DNA of 64,000 nt from Pseudarthrobacter equi. Its GTDB lineage: Bacteria; Actinomycetota; Actinomycetes; Actinomycetales; Micrococcaceae. How positions within the stretch are numbered: position 1 is the stretch's first letter; the number at the start of each line of letters is the position of its first letter. Positions 46,070-54,076 of this stretch are shown here, one piece after another. The stretch lies in the NCBI RefSeq assembly GCF_900105535.1, contig NZ_LT629779.1, positions 620,001-684,000 on the forward strand. Reading direction: 5' to 3'. The position numbers and the translations under genes were made by a program. Under the pieces are notes generated by a model. The model did no database searches. It was not told where the DNA came from and was given only the letters and a program-made list of their open reading frames with translations.

Positions 46070-46103
46070 GAAAAGGGACAGTCATTGGGGGCTGTCCCTT
46101 TTC
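46070..46103. terminator. Terminator hairpin between argA-like gene and dhaK
   Basis: A perfect 12-bp stem (46070-46081 with 46092-46103) with a 10-nt loop, starting GAAAA and ending TTTTC. Confidence 0.8.
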
Positions 46104-46202
46104 TGCGTCTGCAGCGGATGGAGCCCTACCGCAGCCCCTTTGGCCGGTAGTAGGGTCAGGATTGTCATCCTCCAGGAGCACAGCACAGCCAGGAGCACCG
46201 CC

Positions 46203-47204
46203 ATGAAGAAACTCATCAACGATCCCAGGTCCGTCGTCGCGGAATCCGTGCAGGGCTTCGGCCTTGCCCACGCAGACCTCGTTACCGTCACAGAAGATCC
46301 CATGTACATCACGCGCAAGGACGCGCCCGTGAACGGCAAGGTAGGCCTGGTTTCGGGCGGGGGCAGCGGGCACGAACCGCTGCACGCCGGTTACGTGGGC
46401 AAGGGAATGCTCGACGCCGCCGTGCCGGGGGCGGTGTTCACCTCACCTACGCCGGACCAGATCCTACCGGCCACGCTCGCCGTCAACTCAGGCGCCGGCG
46501 TGGTCCATATCGTCAAGAACTACACCGGCGACGTCCTCAACTTCGAGACCGCGGCCGAGCTGGCAGAAGCCGAAGGCGTCAGCATCCGCACCGTCCTGGT
46601 CAACGACGATGTTGCCGTGGAGGACTCCCTGTACACGGCGGGCCGGCGGGGCGTGGGCGGCACCGTGCTGGTGGAGAAGATCGCCGGTGCGGCCGCGGAG
46701 CGCGGTGACGACCTCGACGGCGTGGCCTCCATCGGCGAGCGGGTCAACGCCAACGTCCGGACCATGGGCGTGGCACTGTCCGCCTGCACCGTTCCGCACG
46801 CGGGCCAGCCGAGCTTCGACCTCGCAGACGATGAAATCGAAATCGGCATCGGCATCCACGGCGAGCCGGGCCGGCACCGCATCCCACTCGAAAACGCGGA
46901 CGGCATCACGGACCGCCTGCTGGAGCCCGTCCTGGCGGACCTGAACATCGGCTCAGGGGACAAGGTGCTCCTGTTCGTCAACGGCATGGGCGGGACGCCG
47001 CAAAGCGAGCTCTACATCGTCTACCGCCGCGCCGTCCAGGTCCTGAAGGACAAGGGTGCCACCGTTGAGCGGTCCCTGGTGGGCAACTACATCACTGCAC
47101 TCGAGATGCAGGGCTGCTCCATTTCCGTGCTCCGGCTCGACGACGAGCTGACCGAACTGTGGGATGCACCCGTCCACACCGCTGCCCTCCGCTGGGGCGC
47201 CTGA
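46203..47204 (+). CDS. dhaK: Dihydroxyacetone kinase subunit DhaK
   Basis: A 333-residue subunit that binds dihydroxyacetone covalently. The [20 protein letters not shown] motif and FTSPTPDQI are diagnostic. The substrate histidine is in [12 protein letters not shown] (about residue 220). It receives phosphate from ADP-bound DhaL to make DHA phosphate for glycolysis. ATG 46203 has AGGAG eight bases upstream; the longer frame from 46140 lacks support. First gene of dhaKLM. Confidence 0.95.
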   Translation: MKKLINDPRSVVAESVQGFGLAHADLVTVTEDPMYITRKDAPVNGKVGLVSGGGSGHEPLHAGYVGKGMLDAAVPGAVFTSPTPDQILPATLAVNSGAGVVHIVKNYTGDVLNFETAAELAEAEGVSIRTVLVNDDVAVEDSLYTAGRRGVGGTVLVEKIAGAAAERGDDLDGVASIGERVNANVRTMGVALSACTVPHAGQPSFDLADDEIEIGIGIHGEPGRHRIPLENADGITDRLLEPVLADLNIGSGDKVLLFVNGMGGTPQSELYIVYRRAVQVLKDKGATVERSLVGNYITALEMQGCSISVLRLDDELTELWDAPVHTAALRWGA

Positions 47205-47206
47205 CC

Positions 47207-47839
47207 ATGGTGCTGGATGCCGCGTGGGCGGTGAAGTGGCTGAACCTGTGCGCCGAGGCCATGGCTGAACACCGCGTGGAGCTGATCGAGCTGGACCGGG
47301 CCATTGGGGACTCTGATCACGGCGAGAACATGGACCGCGGGTTCCAGGCGGTGGTGGCCAAGCTCGGCGAGGGGACGCCGGAGACGCCCGGAGCAGCCAT
47401 GAAGCTCACGGCCATGACGCTGATGTCCAAGGTGGGCGGCGCCGCCGGCCCCCTCTACGGCACGGCCTTCCTCCGGGCGGCCACGTCCCTCGGCGACTCT
47501 GCCGAGGTCGATCCCGGGGCCTGGGCAGAAGCGCTCGCTGCCGCACGCGACGGCATCGTGGCCCGCGGCAAGGCCGAACCCGGGGACAAGACCATGGTTG
47601 ACGCCTGGACCCCGGCAGTTGAGGCTGCCCGGGCCGCGGCCGACGGCGGCGGTGCCGACCTCATGGCGGTCCTGGTGGCCGCCGCAGAGGCTGCCGAGGC
47701 CGGGGCGGTGGCGACCGATCCGCTCGTGGCACGTAAAGGCCGGGCGAGCTACCTCGGCGAACGCAGCGCCGGCCACCGCGACCCCGGCGCGGTATCCAGC
47801 GCGCTGATCCTGCGGGCCGCCGTGGGGGCTGCCGCGTGA
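47207..47839 (+). CDS. dhaL: Dihydroxyacetone kinase subunit DhaL
   Basis: A 210-residue ADP-binding subunit. The magnesium-binding aspartates are in AIGDSDHGENMDRGF, and the SKVGGAAGPLYGTAFLRAA and GDKTMVDAWTPA segments are typical. It holds ADP/ATP permanently and is rephosphorylated by DhaM. ATG 47207 is two bases after dhaK. The stop overlaps the dhaM GTG. Confidence 0.95.
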   Translation: MVLDAAWAVKWLNLCAEAMAEHRVELIELDRAIGDSDHGENMDRGFQAVVAKLGEGTPETPGAAMKLTAMTLMSKVGGAAGPLYGTAFLRAATSLGDSAEVDPGAWAEALAAARDGIVARGKAEPGDKTMVDAWTPAVEAARAAADGGGADLMAVLVAAAEAAEAGAVATDPLVARKGRASYLGERSAGHRDPGAVSSALILRAAVGAAA

Positions 47840-48528
47840 CAGTCAGCATTGTAGTGGTGTCCCATAGCGAAAAGATTGCCGACGGCGCCGTGGAACTTGC
47901 CGCGCAAATGGCACCCAACGTGGTGATCCTGGCAGCCGGCGGCACCGGGGACGGCAGGATCGGCACCAGCCTGGAGAAGGTCGTGGCCGCCCTGGACAAA
48001 GCCGCCGGAGGTGACGGCGCGGTGATCCTCGCAGATCTCGGTTCCGCGGTGATGACCGCGGAGTCCGCGCTGGAGTTCGTCGACGACCCGGAGAAGTTCC
48101 TGCTGGCCGACGCCCCATTGGTGGAAGGACTGGTGGCGGCGTCCGTCGCTGCCCAGGGCGGCGCAGACGTGGAGGGCGTCAAGCGTGCCGCTGAGGCGGT
48201 GCGCGGACCTGCCCACGGCAACGACACCGGGCGGCAGATGGTGGAGGAAGGCTCCGTCACGGGCCGGGGCCCCGATTTCACGGGTGACTTTGAGCTGATC
48301 AACCAGGCAGGCATGCATGCCCGGCCCGCCGCCAAGATCGCCGGCGGCCTGTCCTCGCTGGCAGCGGACGTCACGGTCAACGGGGTGGACGGGGCATCCA
48401 TGACGGCGCTGATGACGCTGGGCGCCGGGAAAGGATCCGTGCTGCACGTGGAGGCCTGGGGCGCCGACGCTGAACGGGCCGTGAACTACGTTGGCGGCCT
48501 TGTCCAGGCTGGTTTCGGCGAGCCCTGA
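47836..48528 (+). CDS. dhaM: Dihydroxyacetone kinase phosphotransfer subunit DhaM (EIIA-HPr)
   Basis: A 230-residue two-domain phosphocarrier. The N-terminal mannose-type EIIA domain has the phosphohistidine in VVVSHSEKIADG, followed by LADLGSAVMTAESAL. The C-terminal HPr domain has its own histidine in NQAGMHARPAAKI. It lacks the enzyme-I-like domain found in E. coli DhaM, a common variant. It takes phosphate from the PTS (PEP, EI) to DhaL. GTG overlaps dhaL. Confidence 0.92.
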   Translation: MTVSIVVVSHSEKIADGAVELAAQMAPNVVILAAGGTGDGRIGTSLEKVVAALDKAAGGDGAVILADLGSAVMTAESALEFVDDPEKFLLADAPLVEGLVAASVAAQGGADVEGVKRAAEAVRGPAHGNDTGRQMVEEGSVTGRGPDFTGDFELINQAGMHARPAAKIAGGLSSLAADVTVNGVDGASMTALMTLGAGKGSVLHVEAWGADAERAVNYVGGLVQAGFGEP

Positions 48529-48603
48529 GCCGGCAACCCGCGTGCAGCTGGCCACAATCGGCGCAGCCCGGTGTGTCCGCAACTCCCCGCCTGATCCTGC
48601 CAA

Positions 48604-48609
48604 TAAGCT
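48604..48609 (+). promoter_or_regulatory. Leaderless -10 box of the 55-residue protein
   Basis: TAAGCT seven bases before ATG 48617. Confidence 0.45.
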
Positions 48610-48616
48610 CGATGCC

Positions 48617-48784
48617 ATGGAACAGCTCCACCCCGAAGACAACTCCCCGGCAATCGAAGTGCTGGACGGGCAGACCACGGTGGAAGAGCTGCTGGCGGAC
48701 CTCGGGTTCGAATGGCGCCCCCAGTATGTGGGCGACCTTGGCCAGCCGGCAGGCGGGCAGTTCAGCCAGCCCGCACTGTTCTAG
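48617..48784 (+). CDS. Small acidic hypothetical protein, 55 residues
   Basis: ATG 48617 is preceded by TAAGCT at seven bases. The protein reads MEQLHPEDNSPAIEVLDG, then TTVEELLADLGFEWRPQYVG and a Gly/Gln-rich tail ending SQPALF. It is soluble and acidic, with a short helix-forming TVEELLADLGF segment. The frame extends upstream but that part looks unlike protein. No family recognised. Confidence 0.55.
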   Translation: MEQLHPEDNSPAIEVLDGQTTVEELLADLGFEWRPQYVGDLGQPAGGQFSQPALF

Positions 48785-48854
48785 CCTGCGCTGTTTTCCG
48801 GCCTGCCCCGTCGAACTTGCACCCTTCCAGCCTGCGGCATTCCAGACGGCGCTA

Positions 48855-49343
48855 TTAGGCCAGTGCATCGCTGAGGCCGGCCGCATTCAGGGTCACTGAC
48901 GCGGAGATGAACTTGCCGCACTGTTCGCCAAACGGATAGTCCGCCCGGGGCCGAAATTCGAGCGTGCGGACCGGCAGGGCGGAGCCGTCCGTGCCGGTCC
49001 CGGAAGCTGTGACGGTCATGGCCGATTCGGTGAGCGTGTCCAGCATCAGCATCCCCACCTTGGTTCCGTCCGGCGAGGCCGTTGCGGAGCAGACGCCGTC
49101 AGGCGTGCAGCCCTGGTCAATGCTGGCACTGCCGGGGGCCAGCTCGACGGGCCCTTCCTTGCAGGTGCCGTCCTGGCATGCTTTCACGTAGAGCGTGCCG
49201 ATGAGGGGCGCGTAGTCTGCCGCGACGGTCACGGACACAGCCGTGGCCTGGGCGATGGCCGGGCAGGCAACCGGCCCGGGCCCGCAGCCCGTGGTGAGTC
49301 CCGCCGTCGTCATCAGCGCCAAGAGCAGCCCCCGGTTACGCAT
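48855..49343 (-). CDS. Hypothetical lipoprotein
   Basis: A 162-residue exported protein with lipobox LTTGC (cysteine at residue 20). The mature part has a Cys pair in KACQDGTCKEGPVELA and a second in QGCTPDGVCSA, suggesting disulfides. It is rich in beta-type Ser/Thr/Val sequence. Function unknown. ATG 49343 has TACGCT six bases upstream on the minus strand: probably leaderless. Confidence 0.7.
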   Translation of the reverse strand: MRNRGLLLALMTTAGLTTGCGPGPVACPAIAQATAVSVTVAADYAPLIGTLYVKACQDGTCKEGPVELAPGSASIDQGCTPDGVCSATASPDGTKVGMLMLDTLTESAMTVTASGTGTDGSALPVRTLEFRPRADYPFGEQCGKFISASVTLNAAGLSDALA

Positions 49344-49349
49344 GTTTTC

Positions 49350-49355
49350 AGCGTA
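49350..49355 (-). promoter_or_regulatory. Leaderless -10 box of the lipoprotein gene
   Basis: TACGCT on the minus strand, six bases before the ATG at 49343. Confidence 0.5.
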
Positions 49356-49449
49356 GGACCGGCCGGCCTGTGAGGCACCTCCACCGGGGAAGTGATGCCG
49401 GCATTGTTATGGCCGGCGACAGTCTGACAGCCGAAAGGAAACCTTTTGG

Positions 49450-49917
49450 TCAGCCCAGCGGGAAGACGCTGATGAACCAGAACAGGGCGACGGCGAACAC
49501 GGCAAAGAACGGCACCAGGCAGCCCAGGGTGGTCTGGGGTGCGGAGGAAACCTGGAGTGATTCGCTGGGGTCGGCTGGATTGTAGGCAACCTCGACCAGG
49601 GACCCGGGGGCCGGCGCCGCCGCTGTGGAGATCTCGGACTTGCCCATGAACAGGGTGCCGCGCGGGTCCGTGAACTGGTAGGTGGGAAAGAACCGGCGGC
49701 TGCGGCTGGAGCCTCCTCCGCCGCTTGTCCAGCCGGCCACACTGCCGGTGACGGTGGCCTGCACCTTTGGCCAGCTGGCCATCAGCTGCTCCTGGCGCCT
49801 TGTCTTACGGATGGCGTGGACCATGGCGAAGACAGCGGCCACAACGAACAGCGCCCACACGATGTAAAGAATGATTCTCAAAATTCCCCCGGTTCCAGTC
49901 ACCAAGAAGTATGCCAC
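49450..49917 (-). CDS. DUF3592 membrane protein
   Basis: A 155-residue protein with an N-terminal membrane helix (IILYIVWALFVVAAVFAMVHAI), a soluble domain with a PGSLVEVAYNPADPSESLQV segment typical of DUF3592, and a C-terminal helix (LVPFFAVFAVALFWFISVF). Function unknown. The start lies 14 nt after the mutY stop on the same strand, so it is probably co-transcribed with mutY. GGGGTGG just before the ATG may serve as ribosome site. Confidence 0.75.
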   Translation of the reverse strand: MAYFLVTGTGGILRIILYIVWALFVVAAVFAMVHAIRKTRRQEQLMASWPKVQATVTGSVAGWTSGGGGSSRSRRFFPTYQFTDPRGTLFMGKSEISTAAAPAPGSLVEVAYNPADPSESLQVSSAPQTTLGCLVPFFAVFAVALFWFISVFPLG

Positions 49918-49931
49918 CCCGGCGGAGGCTC

Positions 49932-50858
49932 TTACGCGGGAAGCCGGTAGCCGCCGTCGTGGATCTCCGCCAAGCCGTCCGCGAGCAGCCCGGACATGGC
50001 ACGCTCCAGTTGCTCCGGCGCGGAATTGAGCCGGTGCAGCGCCGCGAGCGGGACGCCGATCCCCTCCGGGGCGAAGCCCAGGTCCGCCGGCGGCTGCAGG
50101 AACATCTCCGCGGGCACCGGCGCATCGGCCAGCCGCAGGACGGCCATCACGGCCCCGCGGACCTGCCGGTCTGTGCCGTGCCAGGCCTGGCCCTTGGGGA
50201 CGTACGACGGCGGCGGCTCACCGGCGGCGCGCCACGCACAGGAATCCATCACCGGGCAGTCGGCGCATTTCGGCGCACGCGCAGTGCAGACCAAGGCGCC
50301 CAGTTCCATGACCGCAGCGTTCCAGCGCACGGAGGCGGCGTCGTCGTCCGGCAACAGCGAGGCGGCAAGGCGCATCTCCGCAGCGGTCAGGGCAGGCGCG
50401 GGAAGCGCGGTGCCGGCCACCAGCCGGGCGTGTACCCGGCGGATATTGGTGTCGACGACGGTTTCCCGCCGGCCATACGCGAAGGCGGCCACAGCCGCTG
50501 CCGTGTAGCTGCCCACGCCGGGCAGGGCCAGCAGCTCGGTGTACGTGTCCGGGACCCTGCCGTTGTGGTTTTCAACGATGGCCGTTGCTGCGGCGTGCAG
50601 CCGGAGGGCCCGCCGCGGGTATCCCAGCCTGCCCCAGTTACGGACAGCCTCGCCGGCTGGTTCGCCCGCCAGGCCAGCGGGGGAGGGCCAGCGTTTCAGC
50701 CATTCCTCCCAGACGGGGAGCACCCGCACCACCGGGGTCTGCTGCAGCATGATCTCGCTGACCAGCACGCCCCAGGCGCCGCAGTCGGGGTCCCGCCAGG
50801 GCAGGTCGCGGGCGGTTTCGGCAAACCAGCCGGTGATCCTGCGGTGCAGGAACTCCAT
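49932..50858 (-). CDS. mutY: A/G-specific adenine glycosylase
   Basis: A 308-residue base-excision repair enzyme removing adenine opposite 8-oxoguanine. The HhH-GPD core has SEIMLQQTPVVRVLPVWEEW (catalytic Glu), LPGVGSYTAAAVAAFA and VDTNIRRVHARLV with the catalytic Asp. The iron-sulfur cysteines are in CTARAPKCADCPVMDSC. The C-terminal 8-oxoG-recognition domain is short: the protein is about 40 residues smaller than E. coli MutY. ATG 50858 is chosen from the conserved MEFLHRRITGWF start. Confidence 0.93.
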   Translation of the reverse strand: MEFLHRRITGWFAETARDLPWRDPDCGAWGVLVSEIMLQQTPVVRVLPVWEEWLKRWPSPAGLAGEPAGEAVRNWGRLGYPRRALRLHAAATAIVENHNGRVPDTYTELLALPGVGSYTAAAVAAFAYGRRETVVDTNIRRVHARLVAGTALPAPALTAAEMRLAASLLPDDDAASVRWNAAVMELGALVCTARAPKCADCPVMDSCAWRAAGEPPPSYVPKGQAWHGTDRQVRGAVMAVLRLADAPVPAEMFLQPPADLGFAPEGIGVPLAALHRLNSAPEQLERAMSGLLADGLAEIHDGGYRLPA

Positions 50859-51042
50859 GTGGTTGGGGTCGCTTGGGGGTGTTGGCGTTCCGGCGGGAGC
50901 GGCTAAGGAAGGGGCTTGAGTATCGATGCCAACACTGTAATGGATGCGCTTCGCGGGCCGAAAAACCGGGCCTGGCCCGCGTTGTGACCAGAGCGATGGC
51001 CTGCCGGCGGCGTGGTGGTGCCGCAGAACCGGGGACTTTCCC

Positions 51043-51048
51043 TAGCCT
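51043..51048 (+). promoter_or_regulatory. Leaderless -10 box, gene at 51055
   Basis: TAGCCT six bases before ATG 51055. The six bases between are AGGAGG, too close to the ATG to work as a ribosome site. Confidence 0.5.
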
Positions 51049-51054
51049 AGGAGG

Positions 51055-51744
51055 ATGGTCAGGCAAGGCAATTCACCAGCACGCGGCAAGGCATCGGCAC
51101 CGGGCTCCGGCGGCGCACCGAAGGCCAGCGCTGCCGTGTACCGGCGCCGCAGGCTGTTCGTTGGTGGCGCTCTGCTGATGGTGATCGCTTTGGTGATCAC
51201 CGGTTTTGCCATCTCCGGGGTGCTCGGGGGAGCATCCCAGCAGGCATCGTCCACCATGCCCACCACCGCAGCGCCGGCCGCGTCCCCCGAAGCCTCGGCC
51301 CCGCCGTCGGCCGTTCCCTCTGTTTCGGCCACGCCCTCGCCGTCCGCCACCCCCGGCTGCAACCAGAACCTCGTCACCATCTCGGCGTCCACGGACAAGG
51401 CGGCCTATGGCGACGGCGAAAACCCGCGGCTCACGCTGAAGGTAACCAACGGCGGTACCGTGGCGTGCGAGGTGAACCTGGGGACCTCGCAAATGGAGTT
51501 TCTCGTGACCAGCGGCGCTGACCGGGTCTTTTCGTCCAAGGACTGCCAGGCTGCCAGCGAGGACCTGGAAAAGACGCTGGCGCCCGGTGCCAGCGAAACA
51601 GCCAACTTCACGTGGCAGCGGAACCGGACGGTGGAGGGATGCCAGGCAGTGGCGGCCAAGCCCGGAACCGGCGGGGCGTACTACATCTTCACTGCGAAGC
51701 TCGGCTCCAAAGCCAGCCCGAAGGCTGTATTCCAGCTGAACTAG
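51055..51744 (+). CDS. Membrane-anchored extracytoplasmic protein between mutY and disA
   Basis: A 229-residue protein: basic cytoplasmic N terminus, one membrane helix (LFVGGALLMVIALVITGFAISG, about residues 33-54), a Pro/Ala/Ser-rich linker, then a secreted domain of about 130 residues with four cysteines and an immunoglobulin-like pattern (LTLKVTNGGTVACEVNLGTS). It is oriented opposite to mutY and disA. In Mycobacterium an oppositely oriented membrane-protein gene also lies in this interval. Function unknown. Confidence 0.7.
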   Translation: MVRQGNSPARGKASAPGSGGAPKASAAVYRRRRLFVGGALLMVIALVITGFAISGVLGGASQQASSTMPTTAAPAASPEASAPPSAVPSVSATPSPSATPGCNQNLVTISASTDKAAYGDGENPRLTLKVTNGGTVACEVNLGTSQMEFLVTSGADRVFSSKDCQAASEDLEKTLAPGASETANFTWQRNRTVEGCQAVAAKPGTGGAYYIFTAKLGSKASPKAVFQLN

Positions 51745-51749
51745 GCCCT

Positions 51750-51798
51750 CCGCGGACCTTCCTCCGGGGACCTTCCCACCGCGGACCTGCTTCAGGTC
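51750..51798. repeat. Short triplicate repeat and hairpin
   Basis: CCGCGGACCTTC (51750-51761), CCGGGGACCTTC (51764-51775) and CCGCGGACCTGC (51779-51790) are near-identical. The last overlaps a GACCTG-CTT-CAGGTC hairpin (51784-51798). It lies between convergent genes and may act as a weak terminator. Confidence 0.35.
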
Positions 51799-51843
51799 GG
51801 CTTGAGGCCAACCTTTGGGGCGGTACCGGCGGGGGTGCGTGAA

Positions 51844-52920
51844 TTAGAGGAAGCGGTCCAGCAGGCTGGCTTCGGCCATCCGGCTGAGGCCTTCACGGAC
51901 AGTCCGTGCACGCTGGTCGCCGATGCCATCAACGGTCATCAGGTCATCGATGGTGGCGGCCATCAGGAACTGCAGCCCGCCGAAGTGGTCCACCAGCCGG
52001 TCCGCTACGGCCTTGGGGACGGCCTTCAGCCCGGAAAGCAGGCGGTAGCCGCGGGGCTGGACGATGGCGTCGAGCGTATCCACGCCGCCGGCGAAGCCGA
52101 TAATCCCGGAAATCTTGCCGAGGTCGATCAGCTCGGTGGGGCCGAGGTTCAGGAGGGCGCTGACGGCCTTGTCGATGTCCTCGGGCGAGGCGTCCGGGCC
52201 GGCGTAGTCGCGGATGATGACGTCGCTGCCGGGCCCGCGGCCCACAGTCAGTTCATCGAGCTGGAGCGAGAGGAGGCGGCCGTCTTCGCCCAGTTCCAGC
52301 ACGTACTGCGAGATTTCCTCCGAGATCCGGCGGACCATCTCCTGCCGCTGCAGCGTCACGGCCACGTCCCGGACGGTGACCATCGCCTCGATCTCCAGGG
52401 CGGACAGAGAACTGGTGACCTGGTCCAGCCGGGCACGGTAGCGTTCCAGGGTGGCCAGGGCCTGGTTGGCGCGGGCCAGGACTTTCTCGGAGCCCTCCAG
52501 CACGTGCCGCAGGCCGTTGACGTACAGGGCGATGATCTGCATGGACTGGCTGACGGACACCACGGGAACGCCGGTTTGGATGGCGACGCGCTCGGCGGTG
52601 CGGTGGCGGGTTCCGGATTCCTGGGTTTCGATACTGGAATCGGGGACCAGCTGGACTGCGGCGCGCAGGATGTTGCCGGCATCCTTGTCGCAGATGATGG
52701 CGCCGTCCATTTTGGCCAGTTCACGCAGGCGCGTCGGTGAAAACTCGATGCCGATGTCAAAGCCGCCGGAGCAGATCGAATCCACTGTACGGTCCGAGCC
52801 CAGCACGATCAGTGCACCGGTGCGGCCGCGGAGGATGCGTTCAAGTCCGTCGCGGAGGGGAGTTCCCGGGGCCACCCTGCCCAGAGTCGCCCTGAGTGAT
52901 TCTTCGGGGCTCCGCGCCAT
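51844..52920 (-). CDS. disA: DNA integrity scanning protein DisA (diadenylate cyclase)
   Basis: A 358-residue octameric enzyme. The N-terminal DAC domain has the catalytic DGA in KMDGAIICD and the GTRHRTAE motif, making cyclic di-AMP from two ATP. A central helical spine follows, and a C-terminal helix-hairpin-helix domain (LMTVDGIGDQRARTVREGL) binds branched DNA. ATG 52920 has AAGGG at suitable spacing; ATG 52935 would add five residues. radA, its frequent neighbour, is not present next to it. Confidence 0.96.
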   Translation of the reverse strand: MARSPEESLRATLGRVAPGTPLRDGLERILRGRTGALIVLGSDRTVDSICSGGFDIGIEFSPTRLRELAKMDGAIICDKDAGNILRAAVQLVPDSSIETQESGTRHRTAERVAIQTGVPVVSVSQSMQIIALYVNGLRHVLEGSEKVLARANQALATLERYRARLDQVTSSLSALEIEAMVTVRDVAVTLQRQEMVRRISEEISQYVLELGEDGRLLSLQLDELTVGRGPGSDVIIRDYAGPDASPEDIDKAVSALLNLGPTELIDLGKISGIIGFAGGVDTLDAIVQPRGYRLLSGLKAVPKAVADRLVDHFGGLQFLMAATIDDLMTVDGIGDQRARTVREGLSRMAEASLLDRFL

Positions 52921-53184
52921 AAGTTTTCCCTTCAAAGGTGCGGGAAGACACCCCGCAAGAATGCCGGCATCCCTGTTGCACCGGCCGGATCAAAAGTACT
53001 CATTTTCCCGCAAGCACAATGATAGGGGCAACCTCCCCCAAATTCCGCATGGGCAAGCCCCAAAGTGCACCATTGGGGGTGGGCCGGAAACGCCCGGACC
53101 GGGCATGCGCCGCACCGCGCGCAGCATGCACTTTGGCCGCGGGGCAGCAGCCAGATTGAGCCCGGCTGCGTCCGCCGAAGAAAA

Positions 53185-53676
53185 TCAGAGCCCGGTGACC
53201 GACTTTGTGCTGCTGTCCCACAGCCGTGCACCCGCAATGTGCCCGCTGAGCCGGAGGTCCAGGAGATCCAGGGCCTGGCCCAGCTGTTCACCAGTAACCC
53301 GCCGGGCCAGGGTGACATGCGGCGTCCAGGCCCCGGGGAGGGTTTGCGGAACGGCACCTCCGATCTCCCGGTGCAGGCGCTGGTGCACTTTGCGGAGCGG
53401 GGTGGTCAGCACCACGGACCGGGCCAGGACATACCTGTCCCGCCCGGCAGCAAAGACCTGCACGCCGGAGAAGGCGGCCTCCATGGGAAGAGCCCCATCG
53501 AACGCGTGAAGGGGCGGCACCAGGAGTTCCGCCCCGGCCGCGAGCGTAAGGTGGGGCCGGTTGCTGGCGCCGGTATGGCTGGCAAGGCTCGGAAGCCCGG
53601 CCTCGGCGAGCCGCACCCAGTCGGCCCGGATGGCGGACTCCGTGCCGTCGTCGAACACCAGCTCTATGCTGCGCAT
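53185..53676 (-). CDS. 2'-5' RNA ligase / phosphodiesterase superfamily protein
   Basis: A 163-residue protein with the two H-x-T-x motifs of the 2H phosphoesterase family: RPHLTLAAG and TPHVTLARR. These usually act as cyclic phosphodiesterases on RNA ends or nucleotides. It starts at ATG 53676 (MRSIELVFDDGTES); the open frame continues upstream without homology. About 260 nt separate it from disA. Confidence 0.8.
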   Translation of the reverse strand: MRSIELVFDDGTESAIRADWVRLAEAGLPSLASHTGASNRPHLTLAAGAELLVPPLHAFDGALPMEAAFSGVQVFAAGRDRYVLARSVVLTTPLRKVHQRLHREIGGAVPQTLPGAWTPHVTLARRVTGEQLGQALDLLDLRLSGHIAGARLWDSSTKSVTGL

Positions 53677-53767
53677 GCACCCATCATGCCTTTTCAGGAC
53701 ACAACCCGCGTGATCCCGGAGCACAAGGCCGGGCAGGAAGCCCGGAGGGGAAAGCGAAGGAAAGCTT

Positions 53768-53974
53768 CTAGCGGGCCCTGACCCGGAGCATCCGCTCAAG
53801 GTCCTTGCTGACCCTGGCGAGCGATGCTGCCCGGAGTGCCTTCAGCTCGGCCGCCGACTGGACGCCCTTCGGGTGCGGCCCGGCGTCACCCTGGCCTGTA
53901 GTGTGCTCCTGCATCCTGGCAGGACCAATGCTGGAGGCGAACGGATCGTGGAAGGGGTTGCCCGGCGTCGTCAT
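53768..53974 (-). CDS. Small hypothetical protein, 68 residues
   Basis: A soluble protein beginning MTTPGNPFHDPFASSIG, with a Gly/Gln-rich middle and a basic C-terminal helix (AAELKALRAASLARVSKDLE). No family recognised. TACCGT lies six bases before the ATG on the minus strand, so it is probably leaderless, and its promoter is back-to-back with that of prfC. Confidence 0.55.
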   Translation of the reverse strand: MTTPGNPFHDPFASSIGPARMQEHTTGQGDAGPHPKGVQSAAELKALRAASLARVSKDLERMLRVRAR

Positions 53975-53980
53975 GCCGCC

Positions 53981-53986
53981 ACGGTA
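53981..53986 (-). promoter_or_regulatory. Leaderless -10 box of the 68-residue protein
   Basis: TACCGT on the minus strand, six bases before the ATG at 53974. Confidence 0.45.
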
Positions 53987-54064
53987 GCGGGCCCTCGTTT
54001 CGCTGCTTTGAACTGCCGGTTTCGCGGGCGTTAAGCGGACCAGCGCCGGTTTGCGGGCCTGCGA

Positions 54065-54070
54065 TAAAAT
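54065..54070 (+). promoter_or_regulatory. Leaderless -10 box of prfC
   Basis: TAAAAT six bases before TTG 54077. Confidence 0.5.
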
Positions 54071-54076
54071 TGGACT

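Noticed and set aside
52932..53010. Short minus-strand frame (MSTFDPAGATG...) just before disA, considered as a leader peptide
   Set aside because: 23 codons, no attenuator structure or conserved feature; not enough to call.
52936..53184. Possible c-di-AMP riboswitch before disA
   Set aside because: I could not find the ydaO-type conserved core or stems; only short inverted words are present.
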